50,196 nucleotides of DNA, taken from the IMG/VR virus record IMGVR_UViG_3300021375_001184, positions 1 through 50,196 of that record; one strand, given 5' to 3'. Positions 39,325 to 48,283 of this stretch are shown in pieces (position 1 is the first letter of the stretch; the number at the start of each line of letters is the position of its first letter). Below the pieces are notes generated by a model, which was not told the origin of the DNA, did not search any database, and saw nothing but the letters and a program-made list of their open reading frames with translations. This DNA comes from a virus. The position numbers were made by a program, and so were the translations under genes.

Positions 39325-42300
39325 TTACACTGTTGTAAACATTAACCATGCATGTGTTGTTGTGCCGAAACTTCTGGATGCTCCTGTGTCTGCCTCTCTA
39401 AGTTTCAGTGTTAGTTTAACTGAACCCATACTACCAAATGCGATTGGACTGCCTGATGAGCCGCCACCTGTTACTTCTTTAGTGGACATATCACCACTTA
39501 CTGGTTTGACAACATATTTGTTAGATGAATACGCATAACCATACATTAACATATTAGCAGGTGGATAATTAGTGCTACTAAATGTTATATCAACTGTTCC
39601 ACCCGTTGCTGATGTGATTGTTGCACTAACTCCTGAAGTTGTATTCGTAACCGATGTCAAGTTTCCGTTAGTTGCGTAATTTAATTTGAAATATTCTATT
39701 GTTGCGCCTGAACCACCACCACCACCTGAAGGTGCGGCTGGAGCCCATTCACTATCTGCTTGTACCCAAGTTAGAACATCACCGTTTGAAGGCGCACTTG
39801 TTGATGTATCTACATCTGATAAATCGTTTATTGCTGAAGCACCACCGCCACTTGCTGGAGTTGTTGCTACGAATGATGAACCATTCCATGATAAGACTTG
39901 TCCATTTGAGATACCCGCAGTACTCACATCTGTCAAGTCATTCATTGCGGCAGTACCTGATGCTAAATCAGTTCCTGGTGCCCATTCTGAACCACTCCAC
40001 TTTAGAACTTGTCCTGTACTTGGTGCTGATGACGAAACATTTGATAATCCGCCTAATGTTGAACTTAATGAGATTACACCTGAATTTATTTGAATTCCTG
40101 TACCGGCTGTTTGTGCTGTTGGTTTATTCTTAAGATTGTCATAATCTTGGACATCATCACCATTGAATAATAGATTACTACTATTTGTTCTAAGTGTATC
40201 AGTTCCTAGATATAATGAACTGTTACTTAGGAATAAGTGTCTTACTTTATTTGATGCACTACCAATGTCGTATGTCGCATCTGCTTCTGGTAAAATATGT
40301 CCAGTGTTAGAAACTTGCCATCTATCTGACCCGTTAGTTTCAAATACAACACGACCGTCTGCACCGCCATCTATTACTTCTACACTAGAGTTTCCTTCTT
40401 CGATTTTGTCAGTATTACCACCACTTGATTGTGCCACCCAGGCATAATCACTACCGTTCCAAGAAAGAATATCACTTGTACTTGCAGTGCCTGAATTTAA
40501 GTGTGCATCAACATCTGAGTTTTCATATAGTTGTGAAGTTCCAAGTGCATCTGTGATTCCATAGCCGGCTAATGTTGTTGGTGTTCCTACTAATGAACTG
40601 AATAATTGTGCAGGAACAGAAGATAGGTAGTTTGCGTCATTAGTCCATTGACTAACATTACCAGACTTGTTTGTAAATGCTGTTGAACTACTAGGAGTAA
40701 CTGCATCTGTAATTCCATAACCAGCAATTGTTGTAGGTTTGCCACTTAATGAACCGAACGCACCATCAAATGCATCTGTAATTCCATAACCAGCAATTGA
40801 TGTTGGCTTGCCTGTTAATGAAGCAAATGTCTGTGCTGGAACTGAAGTAAGAAATCCTGTATCATTAGTCCATTGACTGATATTACCTTGTTTGTTTGTA
40901 AATACATTTGTACTTGTCGGAGTGACTGCATCAGTAATTCCGTAACCTGCAATCGTTGTTGGTGTGCCACCTAATGAACTGTATAGTCCGTCAAATGCAT
41001 CTGTAATACCGAACCCTGCGATTGTTGTAGGCTTGCTTGTAATTTGTGACCATGCTGGTGTGTGATTGTCGTTATTAATCCAGTCATAATCTGACCCATC
41101 CCAACTTAAAATTTGTCCAGATGCGGCTGAACTACTATTCAGGTGTGTATCTACATCACCATTATCGTAGTTTGTTGTCTCTGTGAATGATATAACACCC
41201 GTTGTAGAATTATATGTTAAGTCACCTGAAACACTAATTGCACTTCTGGCTCTTGCATCTGTAAAATATTTGTTACTTGCATCTTCGCTTAAATTAGCAG
41301 TTGATTTTGTAGCAAGTCTTGTATCAAAGTCTGAAGTAAAAGTTGTGTAAACTGTGTCAGTATCTACATCAGCCGCTGGAGCCCAAGCACTGCCATTCCA
41401 TTTAAGAACTTGTCCTGTACTTGCCGCACTTGAAGAAACATTTGATAAACCACCTAATTCTGAATTAAGTGAGAATACACCTGTTCCGCTGTTATATGAT
41501 AATCCTGTTGTTGCTGATACGGCTGCCCTTGCATCAGTATCATTGTAATGTGCGCCCGTGGCACCATTTGATACCCAAGCATAATCTGAGCCATTCCAAC
41601 TCAATACATAACCACTTGTTGGGTTTGTTTGATTTAGATGTGTGTCAACATCACTGTTATCATATGTACCTGCTGAAGTTATGAAACCAGCATCGTTTGT
41701 TAATTGACTTGTAAGTGTAGGAATTGAAACTGTTGAGTTTTCCCAGTCACCTGAACCATTGTTATATGTTAAGAACTGTCCGTTTGCTACGCCTGATATT
41801 TGAACATCTGCAAAATCGTCAAGTGTCAATGCACCCAAGTCAACATTATTACCAGTTGAGATTGCTAATACTGAACCGGAAAGTGATAATGTTTGTGAGT
41901 CTGTTTCTGAAGTTAAATATCCCGCATCGTTAGTCCATTGACTAATGTTACCAGTCTTATTTGTGAAATTCGTTGTACTTGCACCTGTTACATCACCACC
42001 ACCGTCTGTAATTCCGTAACCGGCTAATGTTGTTGGTTTGCCAGTTAGTGAACTAAATGCACCGTCAAAATGCCCGGATGTTAATGAGAACACTGTGCCG
42101 GTTAATGTTAGTCCTGAACCAGCAGTATAGGTTGTGTCACTGTCTGTAGATGTAACCCAATCGTAATCAGTACCTGTCCATTTTAGCATCTGATTGGCAG
42201 TTGCACCACTTACATTTAAGTGTGTATCAACCGCACTGTCATTATAATGACCACCAGTTAATGAGAATTCTGTGCCTGATAATGTTAATCCTGAACCAGC

Positions 42301-43809
42301 AGTGTAAGTTGTGTTCGTATCAGTATAATTACTAGCGTGAATAGTTCCCGCTGATGCTGATGTCCAGTCAATAATTTGATTGCCTGAAGGTATCGTAGGA
42401 GCACCCGTAAGTGAACCATAAGCACCGTCAAAATGTCCTGATGTTAATGAGAATACTGTTCCCGTTAATGTTAATCCACTACCCGCTGTGTATGTTGTGT
42501 CACTATCAGTAGATGTGACCCAATCGTAATCAGTACCTGTCCATTTTAACACTTGGTTTGCTGTTGCAGTGCCCGTGTTTAAATGTGTATCAACATTACT
42601 ATTTGCATAAGAACCACCGCCATCAGTAATTCCGTATCCTGCTAATGTTGTAGGTGTGCCTGTTAGTGAAGCGAAAGTTTGTGCTGGCACACTTGTTAAG
42701 TAGTTACTATCATTAGTCCACTGACTAATAGCACCAGATTTATTTGTAAATGTATCTGTGCTTGTTGGTGTTACGCTACCACCACCATCAGTAATTCCGT
42801 ATCCAGCAAGTGTTGTTGGTGTGCCTGTAATATTTGACCATGCATCATTTTGTGAGAATGTAATTACACCTGTTGATGAGTTATAAGATAAATCTCCTGC
42901 AACTGAAATCGCCGCTCTTGCTGAAGAGTCTGAGTATCCGCCACCACCTTCGCCTGCTGATGAAGGTGTCCATAAACTTGTACCTGAATTCCAAACTAAA
43001 TGTTGACCATTGGCTGGTGCAACGTTTGACATATCTGATGCTGATGATAGTACTGAACTACCTGCACCTGCAACCCAATTAGTTCCGTTATGAGTTAATA
43101 CTTGTCCACTTGTGCCTGAAATCGTTAATTGGTCTGCTAATACGGCAGTACCTTGGAATGTTTCGGCATAGATATCATTGAACTTAAGTGTTGGTGAACC
43201 TATGTCATAAATGTTATTTTGTGAAGGTAAGAAGTTTGAAAACTTATCGTGGTATCTCGCATCGCCTTCTGTCTTAGAATATACATCTAAATTTGTTCTT
43301 GCTGTTGCAACATTTGATAAATTACTTAGTGTTAAATCTGCGTCTGTTGAACCTGCACCAACTGTGTTAACAAGAGTAATTGTTCCTGCACCATCATCTG
43401 TTAATGTAAGACCCGCACCGACTGCCAAACTCTTAAATTGTAGAGCGTGTGATGAAGAATCTTTAGATGAGAATAGTCCAGTACCAGAACCTAAGTTAGT
43501 ACCATCTTGTATTGTGTCTGTGTTAGTAGCCGCTAATATTAATCCGCCAGTACCGTTATCAGTAATAGTAAGATTATCACCACCAATTAATTTTTTAAGT
43601 TGAAGTGTTGTTCCTGCTTCGCCATAATGGATTGCAGTACCAGTTGCTCCCATATTTTGAATTGCCGTGAAGCCAGAAGCACCACCACCACCTGAATTTG
43701 CAGAGTTAACAAATGCGTTCTCACTGACATCAAATACTAGAATTTGGTCTTCGGCTAAGTTTCCAATAAGTTTAAAACTTGGATTAAATGGTTGTGCGTT
43801 TATACTCAT
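39325..43809 (-). CDS. long tail fibre-type protein with GITD repeats
   Basis: The 1494-residue protein is dominated by modules of the phage-fibre type. Eight copies of an S-LTGKPTTLAGYGITD-like repeat, many TNxxNYLTS and SQWTNDAGYLT segments and repeated VLKWTGTDYDWV segments are seen. A pair of about 55-residue copies (42065-42230 and 42429-42593 in DNA) are nearly identical. This is typical of trimeric beta-helical fibres that bind host receptors. The C-terminus lacks an intramolecular chaperone signature; the final 100 residues are a probable receptor-binding or cap domain. It is made in one unit with 43822-44193 and 37277-39310. Confidence 0.93.
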   Translation of the reverse strand: MSINAQPFNPSFKLIGNLAEDQILVFDVSENAFVNSANSGGGGASGFTAIQNMGATGTAIHYGEAGTTLQLKKLIGGDNLTITDNGTGGLILAATNTDTIQDGTNLGSGTGLFSSKDSSSHALQFKSLAVGAGLTLTDDGAGTITLVNTVGAGSTDADLTLSNLSNVATARTNLDVYSKTEGDARYHDKFSNFLPSQNNIYDIGSPTLKFNDIYAETFQGTAVLADQLTISGTSGQVLTHNGTNWVAGAGSSVLSSASDMSNVAPANGQHLVWNSGTSLWTPSSAGEGGGGYSDSSARAAISVAGDLSYNSSTGVITFSQNDAWSNITGTPTTLAGYGITDGGGSVTPTSTDTFTNKSGAISQWTNDSNYLTSVPAQTFASLTGTPTTLAGYGITDGGGSYANSNVDTHLNTGTATANQVLKWTGTDYDWVTSTDSDTTYTAGSGLTLTGTVFSLTSGHFDGAYGSLTGAPTIPSGNQIIDWTSASAGTIHASNYTDTNTTYTAGSGLTLSGTEFSLTGGHYNDSAVDTHLNVSGATANQMLKWTGTDYDWVTSTDSDTTYTAGSGLTLTGTVFSLTSGHFDGAFSSLTGKPTTLAGYGITDGGGDVTGASTTNFTNKTGNISQWTNDAGYLTSETDSQTLSLSGSVLAISTGNNVDLGALTLDDFADVQISGVANGQFLTYNNGSGDWENSTVSIPTLTSQLTNDAGFITSAGTYDNSDVDTHLNQTNPTSGYVLSWNGSDYAWVSNGATGAHYNDTDARAAVSATTGLSYNSGTGVFSLNSELGGLSNVSSSAASTGQVLKWNGSAWAPAADVDTDTVYTTFTSDFDTRLATKSTANLSEDASNKYFTDARARSAISVSGDLTYNSTTGVISFTETTNYDNGDVDTHLNSSSAASGQILSWDGSDYDWINNDNHTPAWSQITSKPTTIAGFGITDAFDGLYSSLGGTPTTIAGYGITDAVTPTSTNVFTNKQGNISQWTNDTGFLTSVPAQTFASLTGKPTSIAGYGITDAFDGAFGSLSGKPTTIAGYGITDAVTPSSSTAFTNKSGNVSQWTNDANYLSSVPAQLFSSLVGTPTTLAGYGITDALGTSQLYENSDVDAHLNSGTASTSDILSWNGSDYAWVAQSSGGNTDKIEEGNSSVEVIDGGADGRVVFETNGSDRWQVSNTGHILPEADATYDIGSASNKVRHLFLSNSSLYLGTDTLRTNSSNLLFNGDDVQDYDNLKNKPTAQTAGTGIQINSGVISLSSTLGGLSNVSSSAPSTGQVLKWSGSEWAPGTDLASGTAAMNDLTDVSTAGISNGQVLSWNGSSFVATTPASGGGASAINDLSDVDTSTSAPSNGDVLTWVQADSEWAPAAPSGGGGGSGATIEYFKLNYATNGNLTSVTNTTSGVSATITSATGGTVDITFSSTNYPPANMLMYGYAYSSNKYVVKPVSGDMSTKEVTGGGSSGSPIAFGSMGSVKLTLKLREADTGASRSFGTTTHAWLMFTTV
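40545..42826 (-). repeat. degenerate tandem repeats coding for fibre modules
   Basis: Eight DNA copies code for PTTLAGYGITD-type segments, at intervals from about 130 bases upward. They diverge at the nucleotide level but keep protein sequence, as expected for fibre modules that can be gained or lost by recombination. Confidence 0.85.
42065..42593 (-). repeat. pair of near-identical ~165-base direct repeats
   Basis: Positions about 42065-42230 and 42429-42593 match closely at DNA level, encoding ATANQ-LKWTGTDYDWV through SLTSGHFDGA. The closeness of the match suggests recent duplication or ongoing exchange within the fibre gene. Confidence 0.8.
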
Positions 43810-43821
43810 GTCTTTTTCCTA

Positions 43822-44193
43822 TTAGTAATTCAGATAAATCTTTCCTACATGTCCTGCAGTTGCGAAGTTTGATATGCCAAGGGCAGTTCTATCTAATTTT
43901 GCTCTTAAAAATACTAGGTTAGCAATAAATGTAAAGCCTTCAACACCGGTAAACGATGTGTAGTCTTTGTATGGTAGTCCTCCGATAAGAATATTGAACC
44001 AATCGTCTTCTGTTGGAGTAGTTGCTAGAGTTCCTTGAATTATAATTCTGCCTGATAAGTTATCGCCGTAGACTGCTACTGTGTGTATACCATCTGTATA
44101 TCCGTAGTAAGAATCTCCAGGGACGGCTGTACCTGTCACATCTAAAGCACTTGCTCCAGATAAGGGTAGAAGAGTAGTTGTTTTTCTTGCCAT
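43822..44193 (-). CDS. conserved virion protein of marine T4-like phages
   Basis: The 123-residue beta-rich protein has the phrases GIHTVAVYGDNLSGRIIIQG and TPTEDDWFNILIGG, then GFTFIANLVFLRAKLDR. This pattern is very widespread in marine T4-like phages near tail fibre genes, from memory, and suggests a small carbohydrate-binding or capping virion subunit. It is the first gene of the fibre unit, 47 bases downstream of a late promoter, with a GAGGG ribosome site. Confidence 0.82.
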   Translation of the reverse strand: MARKTTTLLPLSGASALDVTGTAVPGDSYYGYTDGIHTVAVYGDNLSGRIIIQGTLATTPTEDDWFNILIGGLPYKDYTSFTGVEGFTFIANLVFLRAKLDRTALGISNFATAGHVGKIYLNY

Positions 44194-44238
44194 CGGTGTC
44201 CCTCAATGTATTAGTAGTTAAAGATTACTTCTTTGTAT

Positions 44239-44892
44239 CTATTTATCTAATTCGCTGATAAGAACTGCCTTTGTAATTGATTTGATATTCTCGCCAAACA
44301 TAAAGGTAAAGTACTCAACATCTATCTTGTCTTTACAATACAGACTATATGTTGCCCACGAGCCATAATATCCAAAACGCCTAGTTACTGACTTTATATT
44401 ACCTGAAACAGCATAATTCGGGTTATCTTCGAATGTACTAGATAGGTCATCACATAGTGATGTAAAGTTTTGAAAATTATAGGCTATTTCGACTTTATAA
44501 TTAAATTTTTTAAGAAATAGAGATTTACGTAACTGAATGTTTGAGTCAAACTTATCTAATATCTCTTTTAAATCTGGAAATAATGGTATTGTGTATTTCA
44601 ACTGTAAATCAAAGAATTCTTCTTTTGCTTTTTCAAAGTCTTCTTCTTTTAAAAAATAGGCATGAGTGTGATATCCGTGATTGAACTTAATGTTTCCTTT
44701 GAATTCTTTCTTTAGATAAGTTAAACATTTCTGCCTCATTTCCATCGAATGATTACTAGGTTCATTGCCTTGGAAATAAAAACGATGGAGTCTGCCAAGT
44801 CTTGGGTATGTTATCCGATACGGATAAACTTTATAAAATAATTTAGTTGATGTTTCTGTATTAGGTATATACAAACTCAATTCTGTTTTCAT
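44239..44892 (-). CDS. hypothetical protein (217 residues)
   Basis: I start it at ATG 44892 (MKTELSLYIPNTETS); the in-frame TTG two codons earlier is less likely. The protein is mixed alpha/beta and rich in Phe, Tyr and Lys, for example FNHGYHTHAYFLKEEDFEKA. No known family. It overlaps the 3' end of the clpA-like gene by 32 bases and has no clear ribosome site, so it is translated with that gene. Its stop overlaps the late promoter of the fibre unit. Confidence 0.72.
   Translation of the reverse strand: MKTELSLYIPNTETSTKLFYKVYPYRITYPRLGRLHRFYFQGNEPSNHSMEMRQKCLTYLKKEFKGNIKFNHGYHTHAYFLKEEDFEKAKEEFFDLQLKYTIPLFPDLKEILDKFDSNIQLRKSLFLKKFNYKVEIAYNFQNFTSLCDDLSSTFEDNPNYAVSGNIKSVTRRFGYYGSWATYSLYCKDKIDVEYFTFMFGENIKSITKAVLISELDK
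44240..44247 (-). promoter_or_regulatory. T4 late-type promoter (GATAAATA)
   Basis: GATAAATAG, overlapping the stop of the 217-residue gene, 47 bases before the ATG at 44193. It launches the virion/fibre unit. Confidence 0.7.
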
Positions 44893-47098
44893 TGTCAATA
44901 TTTACTGTAACTGTTCCGCCATCTTTTAGTTTACCGAAAAGTATTTCCTTTGATATTGGTTTCTTAATATTATCATTTACTACTCGTTGTAATGGTCTTG
45001 CACCCATTTCTGGAACATATCCTCTATCTCGTAACCATGTTCTAGCATCATCAGATATTTGAATTGTTACATTCTTATCTTTCAACATCTCATTAATCTC
45101 ATTGATAGTTTTATCAACAATCATGTCAATGTGTTCTCTTTCAAGTGATACAAATTCAACAGTAGAGTCTAATCTGTTTCTAAACTCTGGTGAGAAAAAC
45201 TTGTTTACTGCTTGTAGTGATGCATCATTGTGGTCATTACTAAATCCAATTGCTTTTTTACTTTTCTGTGCTGACCCTAAGTTACTAGTCATAATCAAAA
45301 TAACATTAGAAAAATCTGCTGTTTTACCAGTTGAACTAGTCAAGCGACCATCGTCCATAACTTGAAGTAATAAATTCATTACACTTGGATGTGCTTTCTC
45401 TACTTCATCTAATAGAACAATACAGTTTGGAGTTTCGTCAACATCATTGATAAGTTGTCCTGCACCAGCACCACCTTCTGCGTGTCCTACATAGCCTGGA
45501 GGAGCACCGATAAGTTTTGATACTGAATGTTGTTCCATATATTCTGACATATCATACTTGCGAAGTTTTATTGATAGATTATCTGCAAGTTGTCTACATA
45601 GTTCTGTTTTACCAGTTCCAGTCGGTCCAACGAACAAGAATGAACCAACAGGTTTATTGCGTTCTCTCATTCCTGACTTACTTACTAGAATACTCTCAAC
45701 TAAGGCACTAACTGCCCCATCTTGTCCAAATAGTTTCTTTTTAATATTATCTTCTAAACTACCAAAATTATTATTTTCTTTCGCATCAATCATATCCATA
45801 GGAATACGAGTTATTTTAGAAATCGCTTCTTCAATTTGTTTATTTGTAATTGGTCCTTTATGTCCGTGAAGTTTGCCTCTAGCACCTGCAATATCCATAA
45901 CATCAATAACTCTATCTGGATTATATTTGCCGTGCATATAACGTTCTGCTAATTCTACTGCGTAATCAAGGGATTCGTCAGTATAGTCAAGTTCGTGGAA
46001 CGCTTCGTAGTATTGTTTGAGACCTTTAATAATTAATTTTGTAGTTTCTTTGCTTGGTTGGTCTACTACTACTTTCTGAAAACGTCTTTGTAACGCTCTG
46101 TCTTTTTCGAAATTTTCTCTGTATTCCTCACTTGTCGTTGCACCGACACAGAATAGTTTACCACTTGCTAGTAATGGTTTTAATAAGTTTGCGATATCAA
46201 TGTTTGAACCACCTGCTGAACCGGCACCCATAATCATATGAATTTCGTCAATGAATAAGATTACTTCTTCTTTTTTAGCAAGTTGGTCGAACACGAGTTT
46301 AGCACGTTCTTCGAATTCACCACGATACTTTGTACCAGCAACTAGACTAGTAACATCGAGGGAGTATACTGTTTTCTCTTTTAAGATAGTAGGGACTTCA
46401 CCTTCGGTAATCATCAATGCGAGTCCTTCAGCAATTGCTGTCTTACCAACACCTGGCTCACCTACGATAATCACATTATTCTTTTTACGTCTGGCAAGAA
46501 CTTCAGTAATCTCAATTAATTCATCTTCTCTGCCAATGACTGGGTCAATAAGACCACTAACAGCACTAGTATTAAGATTAGTACAGAAGTCTTCGAATTT
46601 GACTGCTGGAGCATTCTCTCCTGTGCCGACTCTAGGCTTATCATTATAGAATTCTTTTTGAATTATTTGAATAGTTCCCTCTCGGGTTACGCCGTGTTTT
46701 GCTAAGAAGAAATATGCATATGAATCTGTTTCACTTAATAATGAAATTACTACATCTCTAGGAAATAATTTAGTTCTGCCACTAAAGATAACTTGAGTGA
46801 TAGCACGATTGAATACTCTGCTTAATGCGGCAGTTTTTCGTGGTCCATGGCGTGACGGAGCATTTGTATCTATAATATCGTCTCTGTTCTTTAGATATTG
46901 TTCTACGTCTTTTGCAATATTACCAGCATCAACTTCTAAGTCAGTAAACAGTTTACTTACATCTTCTTCTTCAATTATAGAAAACAATAGATGCTCTAAC
47001 GTCACGTATTCGTGCGTTAAAGAGTTAGCAAATTGTACTGCTCTTTCTAGCGTAATGCTAATTCTGTCTACACTTCCGTCTCGTTCTTGTTCTGCCAT
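44861..47098 (-). CDS. clpA: ClpA-like AAA+ unfoldase
   Basis: The 745-residue protein has the ClpA layout: an N-terminal Clp-N double repeat (1-145), D1 AAA+ with Walker A GEPGVGKT (213-220) and Walker B LFIDEIH, D2 AAA+ with Walker A GPTGTGKT (491-498), the pore motif GAPPGYVGH, and Walker B VLLDEVEKAH. It lacks the ClpB middle coiled coil and keeps the ClpP-docking tripeptide IGF (617-619). So it should bind host ClpP; no clpP is in the window. A phage could thus redirect host proteolysis. A late-type promoter (CATAAATA, 47126-47133) lies just upstream. The ribosome site is GAGGAC. Confidence 0.95.
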   Translation of the reverse strand: MAEQERDGSVDRISITLERAVQFANSLTHEYVTLEHLLFSIIEEEDVSKLFTDLEVDAGNIAKDVEQYLKNRDDIIDTNAPSRHGPRKTAALSRVFNRAITQVIFSGRTKLFPRDVVISLLSETDSYAYFFLAKHGVTREGTIQIIQKEFYNDKPRVGTGENAPAVKFEDFCTNLNTSAVSGLIDPVIGREDELIEITEVLARRKKNNVIIVGEPGVGKTAIAEGLALMITEGEVPTILKEKTVYSLDVTSLVAGTKYRGEFEERAKLVFDQLAKKEEVILFIDEIHMIMGAGSAGGSNIDIANLLKPLLASGKLFCVGATTSEEYRENFEKDRALQRRFQKVVVDQPSKETTKLIIKGLKQYYEAFHELDYTDESLDYAVELAERYMHGKYNPDRVIDVMDIAGARGKLHGHKGPITNKQIEEAISKITRIPMDMIDAKENNNFGSLEDNIKKKLFGQDGAVSALVESILVSKSGMRERNKPVGSFLFVGPTGTGKTELCRQLADNLSIKLRKYDMSEYMEQHSVSKLIGAPPGYVGHAEGGAGAGQLINDVDETPNCIVLLDEVEKAHPSVMNLLLQVMDDGRLTSSTGKTADFSNVILIMTSNLGSAQKSKKAIGFSNDHNDASLQAVNKFFSPEFRNRLDSTVEFVSLEREHIDMIVDKTINEINEMLKDKNVTIQISDDARTWLRDRGYVPEMGARPLQRVVNDNIKKPISKEILFGKLKDGGTVTVNIDNENRIEFVYT

Positions 47099-47125
47099 TT
47101 TTGTCCTCTATTGACTGGTTCTTAT

Positions 47126-47133
47126 TATTTATG
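47126..47133 (-). promoter_or_regulatory. possible late-type promoter (CATAAATA)
   Basis: CATAAATAA is one base off the T4 late octamer, 28 bases before the clpA-like ATG at 47098, overlapping the end of the radical SAM gene. Confidence 0.5.
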
Positions 47134-48283
47134 ATGTTTCAGCGTTGATTCTAGTACTAATTTTACTATAAACATTGTCTTTACAATGTGATACACACGT
47201 TCCAGGCTGTTGTGATTGAATATAATCATGGACATCAGTAAACCACGAAGATTTCAATATTTCACCAAAACTATTTTTTCCGTCTAGTTTGTGACTTTCT
47301 GTATCTGTACTATAAGTTTTATATACATTATCAAGTTCTAATTGTGTTCCCCACCAACAACAAGGAATAACCCATCCGTGATATGTTACATATAACCTTG
47401 AAAATTGTTCTTTTGTCTCATATCCTAGCATTGCTTTACAACTTATTTCGTGTTCTATTTTGGTTGCATTAACAACTTCTCTGACATCCCATTTGTCGTT
47501 ACCACTTGCTTCAAGTTTTTCAATTATTGCGTCTTTATCGAATTTCTTTTCTTTTTTAATTTTATTAATCTTAACTAAGTCAACTTTTTCTTTGCCCTTA
47601 AACTTTCCTATTTCAGTAGGTTTAATCTCAGTCTTACTATATTCGTGTGCTTGACCACCACGCCATTTCATACCAGCAAAACCTTCATCTATGCTTCGTT
47701 GGTTGACTTCTTTTTCTTGGTGTTTATTATGGTTGAAATATATAAACTGCCAATATCCATATCCACCTGATGATAAAAATGCTCTAAAGTTTTCTTGTAG
47801 TTTATCCCATTTTACATTAATTCTGTAGATATGATTTGTATCTTCTAGTCCGTCAATTCCCCAAACAACTCGTAACCTGGAATGTCTTTCACCTGTTCTG
47901 TATTTTTTACACAAGTTGCCCATCTCTTTCCAGAATGTAGTACTTCGTGTGCCACCATTAGTAGCAATATTAACAACTAAATCTTTTGAAAATAATTCAT
48001 CACTTAATATCCAGTCTATTATTTTTAATAAATCTGGATTTGTGGTCGGCTCATCATAGTTGCCACAAAAGTCTATGAGTTCTAACATTTTCCAATCATC
48101 TTTATTGAACCAACTCTTAAACTCGTCAAAAGTTATATACTTGTTATTCAATTCATAAAAATAAGGGGAGATGGGTTTCTTAAGTTTGACTTGAGATTTT
48201 TCTCTTGCACACTCGGGACATCTTGCTTGGCAATAATTAGTTATTTCCATCTGTAATTCTTTGATTACACTAGAAGAAGTCAT
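47129..48283 (-). CDS. radical SAM enzyme with extra C-terminal cysteines
   Basis: The 384-residue enzyme has the radical SAM CxxxCxxC motif (C18, C22, C25 in YCQARCPECA) and a GNYDEPTTNPDL glycine/strand region like other SPASM-type proteins. Later Cys residues (ISCKAM, PCCWWG, CVSHCKD) suggest an auxiliary Fe-S cluster. The reaction cannot be assigned. It is not QueE-like in length. It overlaps the stop of the PP-loop ATPase gene (TAATG), so the two products are made together and may act in sequence. Similar SPASM-like proteins occur in marine phages. Confidence 0.85.
   Translation of the reverse strand: MTSSSVIKELQMEITNYCQARCPECAREKSQVKLKKPISPYFYELNNKYITFDEFKSWFNKDDWKMLELIDFCGNYDEPTTNPDLLKIIDWILSDELFSKDLVVNIATNGGTRSTTFWKEMGNLCKKYRTGERHSRLRVVWGIDGLEDTNHIYRINVKWDKLQENFRAFLSSGGYGYWQFIYFNHNKHQEKEVNQRSIDEGFAGMKWRGGQAHEYSKTEIKPTEIGKFKGKEKVDLVKINKIKKEKKFDKDAIIEKLEASGNDKWDVREVVNATKIEHEISCKAMLGYETKEQFSRLYVTYHGWVIPCCWWGTQLELDNVYKTYSTDTESHKLDGKNSFGEILKSSWFTDVHDYIQSQQPGTCVSHCKDNVYSKISTRINAETS

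Noticed and set aside
40545-42826. Regularly spaced similar DNA units that could suggest a CRISPR or other repeat array.
   Set aside because: The units are in frame within a long fibre gene, diverge in DNA but keep protein sequence, and are not separated by unique spacers.
39686-43603. Several plus-strand open frames of 60-144 codons opposite the fibre gene (for example 39686-40093, 39699-40133, 43211-43603).
   Set aside because: They are antisense shadows of the low-complexity repeat codons, lack ribosome sites, promoters and plausible protein composition, and would be the only plus-strand genes in the window.
44861-47098. ClpB-type disaggregase.
   Set aside because: There is no middle coiled-coil insertion in D1 and the ClpP-docking IGF loop is present, both as in ClpA.
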